64,000 nucleotides of DNA from Cordylochernes scorpioides (GCA_030710605.1 CP092872.1:11033691-11097690), one strand, 5' to 3'; positions 30,495-40,930 are shown, counted from the stretch's first letter. Program-made: numbers and translations. The notes: generated by a model from the sequence alone, not told the origin.

Positions 30495-31450
30495 GATATT
30501 ATATATATTCATTATAATCAGCTTATATCAATGATGAATATAGGCTGAGACTGCAAATAGATAAGACAATCAATCTATATATTTCATATTTACAAAAACA
30601 GAGCAAAATGTCAATTCCTTCTATAATAAAAAAATATATTCCAAGAGAAGAAACTTAGAATTCGAGGTGTTCCAAAAAAAGATCGATAAAGAAAGACTCC
30701 AAAAATACATTTTTCCGCACCAACCTTAATATTTAACCAGCTGCCTCAGAAGCTACGAGTCCAGGGTCATATTTAATAATTTATTTTATCATTGATAGCT
30801 GTTATAAATATCATTATATTCCCCTGGAACTTTGCCTTTATCACATTTTACATTTTTTACAAGTGCGCTTCAAACAATGTTAGGAAAATATGATTTCCTA
30901 TAAATATTTTCCATTGTGATCCAAAGTTACTGGAATTTATAAACAATAGAATTTTTTAGCACCAGTATAAATCTTCTTTTAGATTGTGCATGCAACTTAA
31001 GATATCATCATAATGTATCATCATTGATATTCTCTCTCTCTCTATTTATTCCTATATTTATCAATTATATTACCATATTTACTTATATTTATATTTGTTC
31101 TGTATTTAACCTTATATAATCTTATATGGACTTTGAAATGAAGAAGTTTCAATCTCTCTCTCTAACCTTTATGATTAAATATCGTTTTGTGAAGATATAT
31201 AAACAGTAAATATATACAGTTTTTGTGTATATTTTAACTTTTAAGGCAATATTTTATAATTATATTTTTTTCAATTTTTTAATTTGATGCTACTCAATTG
31301 TGGAATTTGAAGCAAAAATATATATTTTTAAATATTGAAGTTATTATTTTTTTAACTAAACAGTCTAGAGTTTACTTATTTGTTGATTAAGCTACATATA
31401 GAATGGAATGTGAAAAAATATTTTTCAAAATAGAAAAATAGTCCAAAAAA
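30495..31450. other. AT-rich spacer
   Basis: Two short CT microsatellites (near 31032 and 31155). No gene or repeat recognised. Confidence 0.5.
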
Positions 31451-31454
31451 GTGT

Positions 31455-31830
31455 TGATATTAAAAATAAGAAAGGCATTTCCTGACCGTTTACATGAGCA
31501 TTTAAGATACCAGAGCGCCATCTAGTGGAAAAAAAATAAACTAAACGTTTATTTAAATTGTTCCGTGAAATATATTTAGTCAACCCAATTTCTTGATAAA
31601 TAAAAAAAGAACCAACTATCTACGCGTTTTAGACTGCACCACGCTGATGAGGGAAAACAGCCCGAAACGCGTACGTGGTTAATTTTACTTGATTTATTAA
31701 GAAACTGAGTTGGTAAAATATCATGGAACAAGTTAAATCAACGTTTGTTTTATTTTTGTTCCACTAGATGACGCTCTACAATTTAAAATTCTCATGTGAA
31801 CGGTCAAAATAAGCCTTTTTTGTTTATAAC
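31455..31830. mobile_element. Type A foldback, diverged
   Basis: Arms run from GGCATTTCCTGACCG and GAGCGCCATCTAGTGG to TCTTGATAAAT. The left arm's ribozyme is deleted down to CTACGCGTTTTAGACTG. The right arm keeps a full hammerhead. Confidence 0.65.
31638..31679 (+). ncRNA. Type A hammerhead ribozyme, CUGAUGA variant
   Basis: ACCACG (31638-31643) pairs with CGTGGT (31674-31679). CTGATGA is 31644-31650, stem II is GGG/CCC, GAAA follows, then the palindrome ACGCGT and the cleavage triplet GTA (31671-31673). Relative to other type A copies, N7, the stem II sequence, the outer stem I pair and H17 all differ while the fold is kept. Confidence 0.8.
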
Positions 31831-32210
31831 ACACAAAGAATGTAATATATATATTTTCTTCCCTTTTCAATATCATTAATATTTGAAATATGTAAAAATT
31901 AATTTGTAAATAAAAATAGTATATATCATCAATTTATTATGGTGATACTCCTGTTGAAGGACTGACAAGTCCTTGTGTGTGAAAACAAATATTTAAACAA
32001 GTAACTTAACCCTGGAATCTTTATTTATTTTATAATAAGCCTTTTATGTTTTTTAATAGACTGATATGTAAATAAAAAGAGAATTTAAGGGAAATATTAG
32101 AGATGTACTATAATAGGATATTCAAACGGCTGTTTATTTGATTTTTAAATAAAAATATCAGACCTCTAGGGAAAAGTATATTCTCAACAACCTTTTAATT
32201 CTCTAGCTTT

Positions 32211-32570
32211 ATTTATTTATTTATTTATTGTTACAAAAGCACGAAGTCCAAAGGACTATTGTGCTGTGCTAGTATTATTTACATATATATATGATTAATT
32301 ATTTACACGATGGATTAGTAGTGTTTTGTAAATTATTGTACAAATAGTTATAAACTTAACAAAGTTCACATAAGATAGAGTAAATACACAAAGAGTATTT
32401 GGTAATGTTTCAAAGTATCTACATACAATTTGATTAGTCAGAGGGCAAGTTAAAAGTAGATGTTCTGGTGATTCAACATCTAAGCGGCATTCACATGTTG
32501 GATCATTGATAACATTCAGTTTGAATAGGAAACTTAAGAAAGGTATTTTGTCTGTTAAGAATAAAGTAGT
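32211..32570 (-). pseudogene. LINE ORF2 C-terminus and 3' end
   Basis: Minus strand encodes DPTCECRLDVESPEHLLLTC, the Cys/His motif near the end of LINE ORF2 proteins. After stops come TAGTCCTTTGGACTTCGTGC and an (AAAT)n tail at 32230-32211. Only the last ~350 bp is present, as in a 5'-truncated insertion. Confidence 0.65.
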
Positions 32571-32623
32571 GAATTTCTCTAGCTTTCGGGTACGAACAAC
32601 CTTCTACAGTAGAAAACATGGTA

Positions 32624-32945
32624 CACCCATACCTCGCTTTGCGTCGGGGTTACGTTCCAAAAAAAAAACACGACGCAGATTGAAACAACGCAAAGAGAAA
32701 ATAAATTTTCTATATAGAAAATTTGCGTTGCTTTTTAGTTAGAAAGGGAATCCTAAAATTTTGATGGCATGGCGCAATCAAAAACAAAGGTGTTGCCATA
32801 TTTTAGGAAAAAAAAAATTTAAAGACTCGAATCCAAAACATCGAAAATTCTAACGACGCACAGTGAAAAATCAGTAAAAATTAAGCAGTGACGCAACTTC
32901 GAAAAAAAAACTCAAAACGAAACGACGCAAAGCGAGGTATTGGTG
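32624..32945. mobile_element. Pogo/Tigger-like MITE with TA duplication
   Basis: Inverted ends CACCCATACCTCGCTTTGCG and its complement (CACCAATACCTCGC on the other strand) flanked by TA at 32622-32623 and 32946-32947. A second copy is at 44999-45276. The ends resemble Tigger-type repeats from memory. Non-coding. Confidence 0.75.
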
Positions 32946-33299
32946 TATAATGTTTATCCTGTAGAAAGACGTCCGTGCCTGAAAGATAGAGAAATAAAAA
33001 GGTTTAGAAAAGATAATTTTCCCTGGAGGTCTGATGTTTTTCCTCTATATTGGTACATGGGATTATTTTATTGTATTTGATATTTTGATGAATGGATTAA
33101 AGGTTAAATCCCAATGGATGGCTTCTAATCTTATTAAATATTAAAAAGTTATCTATTATTCCATTTGAAATGTAGATCCGACGAAGACAGTGAAAAGTTA
33201 AGTTAATTGACAAGATATGTAATGAAGATAGTATCAGATGATATTAAGAGGAATAAGGTCTGTTGGTAGCTATCTAAAAAACACGAATTAGGTTATATA

Positions 33300-33730
33300 T
33301 TTAAATAAAAAGGCATATATTGGTTCAAACTACACCTATCCCCCGATTTACACGGTACTTGTTTTACACGTTTTCGCTTTTACACGGTTTTCCAAATAAG
33401 TTTTTTTTTTTTGTTTTTATCGCACTATACTAAATGCTACTGTGATTGAACACATGCGCTGTGTACATATCTCAGCGAGGAATCCCGAGCTTATGTGCTG
33501 ACTACATATTTTAACCTGTCAATACATTTTATTTTTATTTCTGTGTACACCTATTCCCCGATTTACACGTTTTTCTCAGGAACGTATCTACCGTGTAAAT
33601 CGGGGGATAGGTGTATCATTTATTTTACCAATATTTCAGTTGACTGAACCTTTATCAAGGTGTTATAACATATTAATGTGTGTTAACAACAAACTCAGCG
33701 CCACATAACGTCAACAGAATTAAGTTTTAA
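33300..33730. mobile_element. Type C element split by a MITE
   Basis: AAAGGCATATATTGGTTCAAAC (to 33330) continues at 33616 with TCATTTATTTTACCAATATT and a shortened hairpin. The minus hammerhead-like motif has lost part of stem II and is dead. Confidence 0.6.
33333..33613. mobile_element. Tigger-like MITE
   Basis: Ends CACCTATCCCCCGATTTACA and its complement, flanked by TA (33331-33332 and 33614-33615). A partial copy of the end occurs internally near 33546. Non-coding. Confidence 0.8.
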
Positions 33731-33795
33731 GGTTATATATTTTTGTGTAAACTTTTCAATCAAAATATCGTGATCGAAATCAAACACTTTGGTCA

Positions 33796-33831
<36 letters not shown>

Positions 33832-33879
33832 CCCGTGAAACAATATTCTCTCCTCATCACAAAACGAACATAAAAACTA

Positions 33880-34048
33880 AATTAGACGTAAAACATGGTG
33901 AAGGAAGACGAGATTCTTTTATTGATGCATAGGTGCAAGCTTTATAAGTCGCGCTTCATTACTCGCCTGTTGAAGGGTTTTTACCCGAAAGCTTGCACCT
34001 ATGCATCAATAAAAGAAACTCGTCTTCCTTCACCATGTTTTTCGTCTA
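33880..34048. mobile_element. Type E foldback element
   Basis: Arms of about 55 bp (AACATGGTGAAGGAAGACGA, TTGATGCATAGGTGCAAGCTT) close a loop holding a plus-strand hammerhead-like motif and the remains of a minus one. Confidence 0.7.
33962..34000 (+). ncRNA. Type E hammerhead-like motif (CUGUUGA core)
   Basis: CTGTTGA (33967-33973), GGG-loop-CCC, GAAA (33987-33990), GCTT, then GCACC. Stem III is the palindrome AGCU. Only two stem I pairs (GC/GC). A6 is U. Confidence 0.4.
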
Positions 34049-34054
34049 ATTTCA

Positions 34055-34580
34055 ATTCAGGAAGAATTCTTTATCTATAAAAACTAAACGCTAACGATTA
34101 AAATCCCCACAAACTAACGGACTCGGGTTGATGACAGAGCCATAACAGCTTTGGTAAACTCCTAAAGCGAAATATTGAAAATAAAGTTTCGCGTAAATGG
34201 CCTTCTTCAAACAGTTATTAGATGGTGTTTAGATTTTGTGTCAATTTTGACGAGAGAGGTGACCGTTATACATAGATAAAAATGTCCTCCCCAGCAATTA
34301 TTTTATCTATATGCAGCCATAGAATTGACCAAGCAGCTTTATCAGCTAGATACATCTTTGATAAATTCTTAAGATTCCATGATTCCTCCTTGAATCTCAT
34401 ATAATCAAGGACTGAAGAGGCATATTAGCCTTAAAACCATGGTCTTCAAGTCGGCCATCTGAGTTTGCCAGTGCTGGTGTTGCGTCACCGACCCGAGTTC
34501 GCTGGTTTGCGTAGACAGTCAATAGATGACACTTAGTTTAAGCGTCTATTATGACAGAAGAAGTAACCTTTATGGATTGG
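34055..34580. mobile_element. Decayed type B element
   Basis: Remnants of AGCGGCCTCGGGTCGGTGAC-like arms and a central CTGAAGA, GGCATATTAGCC, AAAA (for GAAA), CCATGGTC segment at 34411-34450. The GAAA box is mutated. Confidence 0.5.
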
Positions 34581-34734
34581 TAAAATTGTTTTCTGGGGGT
34601 AAAATAATTTAAAATAGAACGGCAGTATGATTGAATGATTGTACTAATGAATGAAAGGGAAGATATGAAGTGCTAAAAAGGGATAACAAGATGAAAGTCA
34701 CTGGAGACCAGAATCTGATCAAGAACAGAGAACC

Positions 34735-34925
34735 TGAGAGATAAAAACACATATTTGCAGATTTTCTTTATTAAGGGATTGGGAGGCAAGCTTTCACGCG
34801 GTCGCGCTTCATCAGGCCACTGGCTCCGCAAAGGTGTGCAACAGATACAATAGAGATTCAGAAAAATACATTTAAAAATACCTTAATAAAGAAACTCTGA
34901 AAATATTTTAAATTTATTTAACTCA
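34735..34925. mobile_element. Type E element with intact core
   Basis: Flanks AAAATCTGCAAATATG and TTTCTTTATTAAGG recur imperfectly inverted to the right (CCTTAATAAAGAAACTC, 34893-34909). Contains the motif below. Confidence 0.5.
34783..34820 (-). ncRNA. Type E hammerhead with consensus core
   Basis: Minus strand has GTGGC, CTGATGA (34815-34809), stem II A-CGC/GCG-T with a bulge, GAAA (34795-34792), GCTT and GCC. Stem I has three pairs and stem III is the palindrome AGCU. This is the only type E copy with the canonical CUGAUGA, which suggests the CUGUUGA and CUGUAGA forms derive from it or replace it. Confidence 0.55.
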
Positions 34926-34989
34926 ATCATAATATTATTTGCATCAATATTTCATATAAAAACATATATTAATAGTTTATATGTAAAAA

Positions 34990-35175
34990 GAGCGTTCCTG
35001 GATCTGTAAAGAAAAAAAAAACATTTTTTTTGTCAGAATATTTCGAGAGATTGCTCCCTCTTTATCAATTTATTGCATTGTAAACTTAATATACAAATTA
35101 TTGTAGTTCACTGTGCAATAAATTGATAAAGATCAAGCAATTCCTCGAAATATTTTGAGAAAATGTGTTTTTTAC
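34990..35175. mobile_element. Foldback with type G motifs
   Basis: Arms AAACATTTTTTTTGTCAGAA / TTTGAGAAAATGTGTTTT surround two motifs of the form TTGATAA, stem II, GAAATATT (minus near 35035-35075, plus near 35122-35160). The core is the type C-like UUGAUAA. Stem I is poorly supported. Confidence 0.4.
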
Positions 35176-35329
35176 CTACGCCTTTTTTTGTATAAACTTA
35201 TTTAATGTATCGCCTTTTGACTTTAACTTATTAATAAAACATCTCAAAAATTCATTTCCTTCTTTTCTATATATAATGTACTAATTTACATTAATTATTA
35301 TAATTTTTATTCTCGGAGCGTAATTATAT

Positions 35330-35505
35330 TGCCACTTGGAAAATTAGGAAAGACAAACTTCAGGATGACACAGCAATTTATTTAAGGCAAGAACAAACTA
35401 TGAAGAATAAACAAAAGATAAACAATGAGGGAAGTTACAGAGTAGAAAAATATAAACATAAAAAAAATGATACTCTGTTAATAAAATAATAAATAATTTG
35501 TTACA
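35330..35505 (+). mobile_element. Type J element, third copy
   Basis: TGCCACTTGG start, TTACA end, ATAT on both flanks. Nearly identical to 11701-11875. Confidence 0.5.
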
Positions 35506-37365
35506 ATATGAATATATCTTGAAATATACTTCCACACAGAAAAGGTTTCAACTAAATTTAATTAAATTTTATAAGATTCAATATTAATTTGACTCAAATC
35601 AATATATTAGGTATCAATATATAAGTTTTATTTAAAATTTCTCAAATTTATAATTTAAGGTTCAAATAAAATATATATATTTCGAAATAAAAGAAAAATA
35701 AAACCTCTAAAATAATCTAAACTCTATTGCTAAAACAATTATTTAAGGTGATACCATTAGAAAAAATAAAAGAAGGGGAATGTACAAGATAAAACGATCA
35801 AATTAGATGATAAAAATTTAAAATATACAGACGAACCCGTGTCAAATCCTTCCATTTGTTATCGCAGCCGACCAATCAGAATGGAGAAGAAAGCCCCTAA
35901 TGGAAAGGGGAGCTCAATTACTAAACAAACCAGAGTTAGAAGATTGTCCAAATTTACATAATAATTTTAGACAAAATAAATTAATGTAGCATTGGATAAT
36001 AGGGCCATGAGTTTTCCCGCCTTGTAAATTGCCATGCGTCGCCATTTTGAGTAAACTGATCTTCTGCAAAATTTATTTTTTTTTGCGCTGACACTTTACC
36101 TCGCTCTAGATGGATGACTTTCTATTTTGAGATCCTGCTAAAATATTTCATCTTTTTTTTTTTTACTTCGAAGTATGTAAATCATTCTGCTTTATTCTCT
36201 CTTCAGATATTTATAATTTATTCTTTGTGAAAATAATTAACTGGGAGACTACTTTGAAAAATATGTATTCGCAGAATTATTTCTTAGTAATACAGCAATA
36301 TAATTTATATTGGGAAATATTTGTGTAAAAAATAAATAAAATTATATTTAAAAATTATTTTAACAAATATAATATAATATAATCTAATAGATATAAAATA
36401 TAAAATAAATAACAAGATAAATTAGATTTGACGTTATATTATTTTTTAATGATATACTAGTGATTTTTTCATTTATTGAAAAGAGTAAATATAATTGTAA
36501 TTTATCTTTTGTAAATATTATGGAGGAAAATTATTAATATTATTATTTGTGTGAATTTTAAAAATAAAACATCAAACTATAAATAAAATATTATATATAT
36601 ATCAATAATATAAATTATAATTTAAAATTTTTAAAAATGTTTACTACATATTTCACAAAATATTTTCTACATATCAATAAAAATATTAATATTTGAATAT
36701 ATGGAAATTTCAACACAGTTTGTTTGACAAGATATAAAACTATATTTAAAAAAATAGATTTTCAGATAAAATATTTTATGTTTAAACCTAGTCAAACATC
36801 CACTAATATTTTCCGTCTTTCCCATATATACATTTTTTTTAAATTTAGAAATTTGAAATTCACCAGAATAATGAATATAAATTGTATAAAATAAATGTAT
36901 ACATATGAAAAATTACAGAAAAACGTATTTTTAGACTAGGCAAGGATATTTCAGTATTCAAAGATATTTGATGTGAATAACAATTGGAAAAAAAATATTT
37001 TATTAGTTTTTCAATACCAATCTCAAGCTTGTAAAAGATAATTACATTTGACAAATAAAAAAGCTTATCTAAAATATTATTTTTTTAAATATTTAAAAGG
37101 CTTTCAAATATTGAGATGGTGCTATTAAATTGAAAGATGTATTTTAATATTTAAAACGTTATCATTAAGTTTTAAAATATTTTGTTGCACCAAGTTTAGA
37201 AAAATATCAATTTACTCAATTGTAAATGTTATCACTAAATTATGAGAAGGTTTTTGCGGCCAGTTTTTGATAGCACATATAATATTCGCGTTATTTTATA
37301 AATTTATATTTTATTATTACTCTTCATTTAAACAGTTTTATTATTATCGTATTTATTTTATTTAA
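35506..37365. other. Long AT-rich spacer
   Basis: About 1.9 kb without repeats I recognise. The part at 35820-36130 is of more balanced composition and has GACCAATCAG; it might be regulatory or exonic, but I see no open frame. The remainder is very AT-rich. Confidence 0.4.
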
Positions 37366-37369
37366 CAGT

Positions 37370-37620
37370 TGGGAGAGACACGCCATATCCACAATTTGGA
37401 TAATTGCGTGTATATCTTAAATTATATACAATTAACACAATTGAACATTGGGAAGTATGAAAATTAAACGTTGTAGGTATTTTATTTAATTTTTTTTTTA
37501 ATTCTCTATCTTATTTATTTATTTATTTCAACACACAAAGCGCGATATCCCGGCTAGGGATAATTGCGTCGATTTACATTTTTAAACGGAAGCAGTTATA
37601 AACATATTATACAAGAAAAA
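37370..37620 (-). mobile_element. LINE 3' tails (type L), two fragments
   Basis: GCGCGATATCCCGGCTAGGG and GATAATTGCGTCG beside (TTTA)n read on the minus strand as LINE 3' ends with an (AAAT)n tail. A diverged one is at 37370-37440. Relatives are at 52155-52240 and, on the plus strand, 53680-53740. Confidence 0.5.
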
Positions 37621-37854
37621 TTATAATAAAAAAAGTTATGATATACAAGTATGTACATTGGGATATTATGTATATTAGGAACCTGAACCTTTCAGGTTAG
37701 AAAAATAATCATAAATATTTATAAAAATGGTTGAATCTGTGATAATTATTACTGGTATTTCTCTAGTGTATCTTTAAAAAAGGGAAGTTTGTTTAGCATA
37801 AATAACAGAAAAATCAGCCAATCCAGATGAGCCTTTAACACCATAAATATTTAT

Positions 37855-38055
37855 ACACAAAACTTAAGGAAGTGAAGAGTCTTTGATATCATATGTTTTT
37901 TTTTTTTTTGTGAAGATGACAAGGAATTTTGTTCAGATACTTGGTCTTCTCGTGTATCTTCAATAAATGTCACTGTAATATCTTTCAGAGTTATTGTCTG
38001 AATCCCGATATATATGTTAAAAGATACAACTTAAGTTTTGTGCACGAGTTCACAT
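37855..38055 (+). mobile_element. Type K MITE, single unit
   Basis: CACAAAACTTAAGGAAGTG start and AACTTAAGTTTTGTGCACGAG end. Contains TCTCGTGTATCTTCAATAA and one inner unit. Confidence 0.6.
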
Positions 38056-38104
38056 TGCCAGTGACCCCAGTCTGCTAGTTTTCAAAGATAGTCAATAGAT
38101 TAAA

Positions 38105-38200
38105 TATATGTTGTTCAAATCAATAAGCCTGAGGGATAAGTATCTTTTGCCAAAGATACTTATCCCTCAAGCTTATTGATTTGAACATTCTATTAGGGGA
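38105..38200. repeat. Short palindromic hairpin
   Basis: GTTCAAATCAATAAGC and GAGGGATAAGTATCTTT are inverted around a 4-6 base centre, giving arms of about 40 bp. No ribozyme core. Confidence 0.75.
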
Positions 38201-38534
38201 TTAACCTATTAGATGAAATATATATTGGAGGCTCTTTTAACTAGGAAGAAATCGCCTTTCTTTATAAATTATTTAGATATCAAATGCAACCTTATAAATC
38301 TTTACTTCCAAAGCTTCAGTGACCCGCTGTCACTTTTTAAAGATAAACAATTCTTATAACTTTTTTTAGGTTGTGTAAATATAGAATATAAATATATTAT
38401 ATGATGAATCATTAAGGTATAGCCATACTTAGAAGAAATTTGAAATCTCTTCTTAACAAAAAAAAAATCAATCTCTCTATTTATATAACTTCGGATCCCA
38501 GTATACAATCTACCAAACACTAAAATAGTAGAAT

Positions 38535-38720
38535 TACGAAAAGGGTATCTTCTTATCGTGCAACTGAAAGTTTCTGATGGTTTGCGCCATCTATCGGATG
38601 AATGGCAACTATTCGTTGATTTTTATCCAGACAGATGGCGCAAGCCATCAGAAAATTTCAGTTACATAAGAAGTTGCCTTTTTCGTAATTTATTTACCTT
38701 ATCCCAGTACAATTTCACAT
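38535..38720. mobile_element. Type F foldback, small
   Basis: Two arms with GATGGTTTGCGCCATCTATC and GATGGCGCAAGCCATCAG. Centre only ~25 bp. Right flank has the TTATCCCAGTACAATTTCAC border. Confidence 0.65.
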
Positions 38721-38970
38721 TTTATTTTGTACTATTTTATTCTCAAAAATAGTAAGAGTTGCGAAGTACAGCGTGCACCATACTGAAAAATCTCGATGTC
38801 TGAAACTTCTACTAGGTTGGTTTTTCATAATTTTGGAAGAAATACATTTGAAACATATTTTAGGATACACTAAATGAGCGTCATTTTTGGAAATTCTTTC
38901 GGTGAATAGTGAAAACTATCAGCAATATTCAGTTTTATCTTAATGAGATGTGTTTAAATTCACTACATAG

Positions 38971-39103
38971 CTGCCATGATCAGCACACCAAAGAGGGATA
39001 CTGCAGTCCCAGATGTCCGGCCGAGAAATGTACATCGATCTTGCTAACATTCCAGGACAAGTGTCGGACCACATTCCAAGGCTTTCATCGATTGTGCCGC
39101 TGA
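38971..39103 (+). CDS. Putative terminal exon, Cys-rich C-terminus
   Basis: A 133-bp stretch of raised GC reads CHDQHTKEGYCSPRCPAEKC and on to a TGA at 39101-39103, with six cysteines spaced 10, 3, 4, 11 and 10 residues. It is preceded by CACTACATAG, a possible splice acceptor. The frame stays open upstream to 38909, but that part is AT-rich and unlike protein. I do not recognise the family; small secreted Cys-rich proteins are one possibility. It may equally be a pseudoexon. Many AATAAA signals lie downstream inside the satellite. Confidence 0.3.
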
Positions 39104-39159
39104 CTTGTGCACTTCGACATGGCTACTTCACCCCATTCTTCCGGCTACCTCTGTAAACT

Positions 39160-40215
39160 AATGCTTCTCTATTATAATACAACTCTATTCAACAATTAAA
39201 TATCTGATTTGGTTTTCATAATGTAGAAGCTTTACTTTACTGATAACTCCATTCATCGCACTGGCTCTGTAGCCTACTGCTTTCTCACTCACAACACCAC
39301 TCTATTATCCTTGCTAGCTCTGTATCCTACTGGTTCTCTTTCATAACACAAGTCTATTCAACAATAAAATCTGATTTGGCTTTCATAATGTAGAAACTTT
39401 AGTTTACTGATGACTCCATTCATCATACTGGCTCTATAGCCTACTGTTTTCTCTCTCATAACACCACTTTGTTCAACAATAAAATATTGTTTGGTTTCTC
39501 ATCATGTAGAATCTTTACTTCACTGATCACTCCATTTCTCCATGATAGCTCTGTAGACTACTGCTTCTCTTTCACAACACCACTCTAGTCAGCAATAAAT
39601 CCCGTTGGGTAGTTGACATATGTTTTCATAATGTAGAAGCTTTACTGATGACTCCATTTTACCTGCTATCTCTGTAGTCTACTATCTTCTCTTTTACACA
39701 GCATCATCATATTCAACAATAATATCTTGTTGGTTAGTTGACAGTTGTTTTTAATAGGGTAGAAGCTTTACTTTCCACCCTGCTAGCTCTGTAGATAACT
39801 TATTCTCTTTCCTAATTCCACTCTATTCAACAATAAATTCTTGTTGGTTAGTTGACATTTGTTTTTAATAGGGTAGAAGCTTTACTTTCCACCCTGCTAG
39901 CTCTGTAGCTAACTTATTCTCTTTCATAATTCCACTCTATTCAACAATAAAATATTGTTGGTTAGTTGACAGTTGTTTTTAATAATATAAAAACTTAAAT
40001 GATCACTCCAATTCCTTAATAGTTCTGTAGTTTACTGATTCCTTCACAACCCTTCTCTATTCAATAATAAAATCTGATTGGTTAATTTATTAATATAATA
40101 ATATTTTACATTTGATTTTCATAATTAAGAGGCTTTACTGATCACTCCAGTCTTCATGTTAGCTCTGTAGTCTATCGATTCTTTCACAGCCCTCTCTATT
40201 CAACAATAAACATTG
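39160..40215 (+). repeat. Degenerate ~120-bp satellite, about nine units
   Basis: CTATTCAACAATAAAAT-like landmarks recur near 39185, 39355, 39468, 39585, 39706, 39825, 39944, 40064 and 40196, mostly 113-132 bp apart. Units also share GTAGAAGCTTTACTTTACTG and GCTCTGTAGCCTACTG. Many units contain AATAAA. Confidence 0.85.
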
Positions 40216-40332
40216 GTTAGTTGTTATTAATATATACAGTCATCAGCGTCATAATCAATTCTTTCTTAATCAATTCTGTCACCCTTTGCTTTGTGAATGG
40301 AATAAATACCCAAATATGGCCATTTCTCATAA

Positions 40333-40403
40333 CCATCGGTGGTTCAGTGGTAGAATGCTCGCCTGCAACGCGGGCGGCCCGGGTTCGATTCCCGGCCGAT
40401 GCA
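40333..40403 (+). tRNA. tRNA-Gly-like gene with GCA (Cys) anticodon
   Basis: The body matches animal tRNA-Gly-GCC as I know it: TGGTTCAGTGGTAGAATGC, a CTCGC/GCGGG anticodon stem, and GGGTTCGATTCCC in the T arm. The anticodon at 40365-40367 is GCA, which reads Cys codons, where tRNA-Gly has GCC. Base 1 is C and faces C at 40402, so the acceptor stem loses its first pair. Internal box A and box B are intact, and a T run begins at 40404, a polymerase III terminator. It is most likely a transcribable tRNA-Gly pseudogene; a mis-decoding tRNA cannot be excluded. Confidence 0.8.
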
Positions 40404-40519
40404 TTTTTTTTTTTTACAATTTTTAAAACTCATTTATATATTATACAAGAATGACATCCACGGCACCAATTTATAATTGTAACGAATAGTATTTGAATAA
40501 AAGCATTTAATCGGGTAAA

Positions 40520-40549
40520 ACCCGGGCGTTGCCCGGGTCATTCGGCTAG
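40520..40549 (+). mobile_element. Helitron-like 3' end
   Basis: A perfect 8-bp hairpin ACCCGGGC/GCCCGGGT with a GTT loop (40520-40538) is followed by seven bases, then CTAG (40546-40549) and T. This is the classic Helitron 3' terminus. The 5' TC end and body are not identified. Confidence 0.55.
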
Positions 40550-40860
40550 TATATTATATGTAGGATCTATACACCATCAATTATTCAATGTTCCTTAAAA
40601 TGTATTTCCTATTTATATATAAGCTACTTAATTTATTCTATGCTTTTAAGCTTTCAGAAATATTCCTTTTTTCATTAGTACCACGAGAGACGTAGGATAA
40701 ACTTCTCTATTCAAACACATTTTAGATAATTTATTAGTAAATTAAATTTAATTGCTATCTATAGTTAATATTTTACACAAATAAATTTACTGGCAATGCG
40801 TTTCTTTTAAATATCATCAAATATTATCTCTACAGACCTTACTGCAATGATATGAGTTAT
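40550..40860. other. AT-rich spacer
   Basis: Leads into a type H arm. No gene seen. Confidence 0.4.
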
Positions 40861-40873
40861 TGAATGAGAGGGC

Positions 40874-40930
40874 TTGGCTCATCAGTAGTGAACCCTCTCA
40901 GCGGTTTCGCCAAATTAATCTCTAGACCGT
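40874..40930 (-). ncRNA. Type H reversed-order hammerhead candidate, third copy
   Basis: Minus strand has ACGGT (40930-40926), C17, TAGAG (40924-40920), TTGGC (40913-40909), GAAA (40908-40905), CCGCT, then CACTA (40890-40886), CTGATGA (40885-40879) and GCCAA. Stem II is GCCAA/TTGGC. Stem I is TAG/CTA plus an outer G-C around an A-A mismatch, compared with TGG/CCA elsewhere, a two-sided change. Stem III keeps four pairs (CGGT/ACCG). The core is fully conserved. Confidence 0.6.

Larger units (their letters stand above)
32155..33040. mobile_element. Type E foldback split by two insertions
   Basis: Arms TCAGACCTCTAGGGAAAAG (32158) and its complement at 33018-33037 enclose a LINE tail (32211-32570), a decayed minus motif (CTGTAGA, GAAA, GCTA, GAGAAA at about 32573-32616), a pogo-like MITE (32624-32945) and a decayed plus motif (32955-32995). 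The order of insertion can be read directly. Confidence 0.6.
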
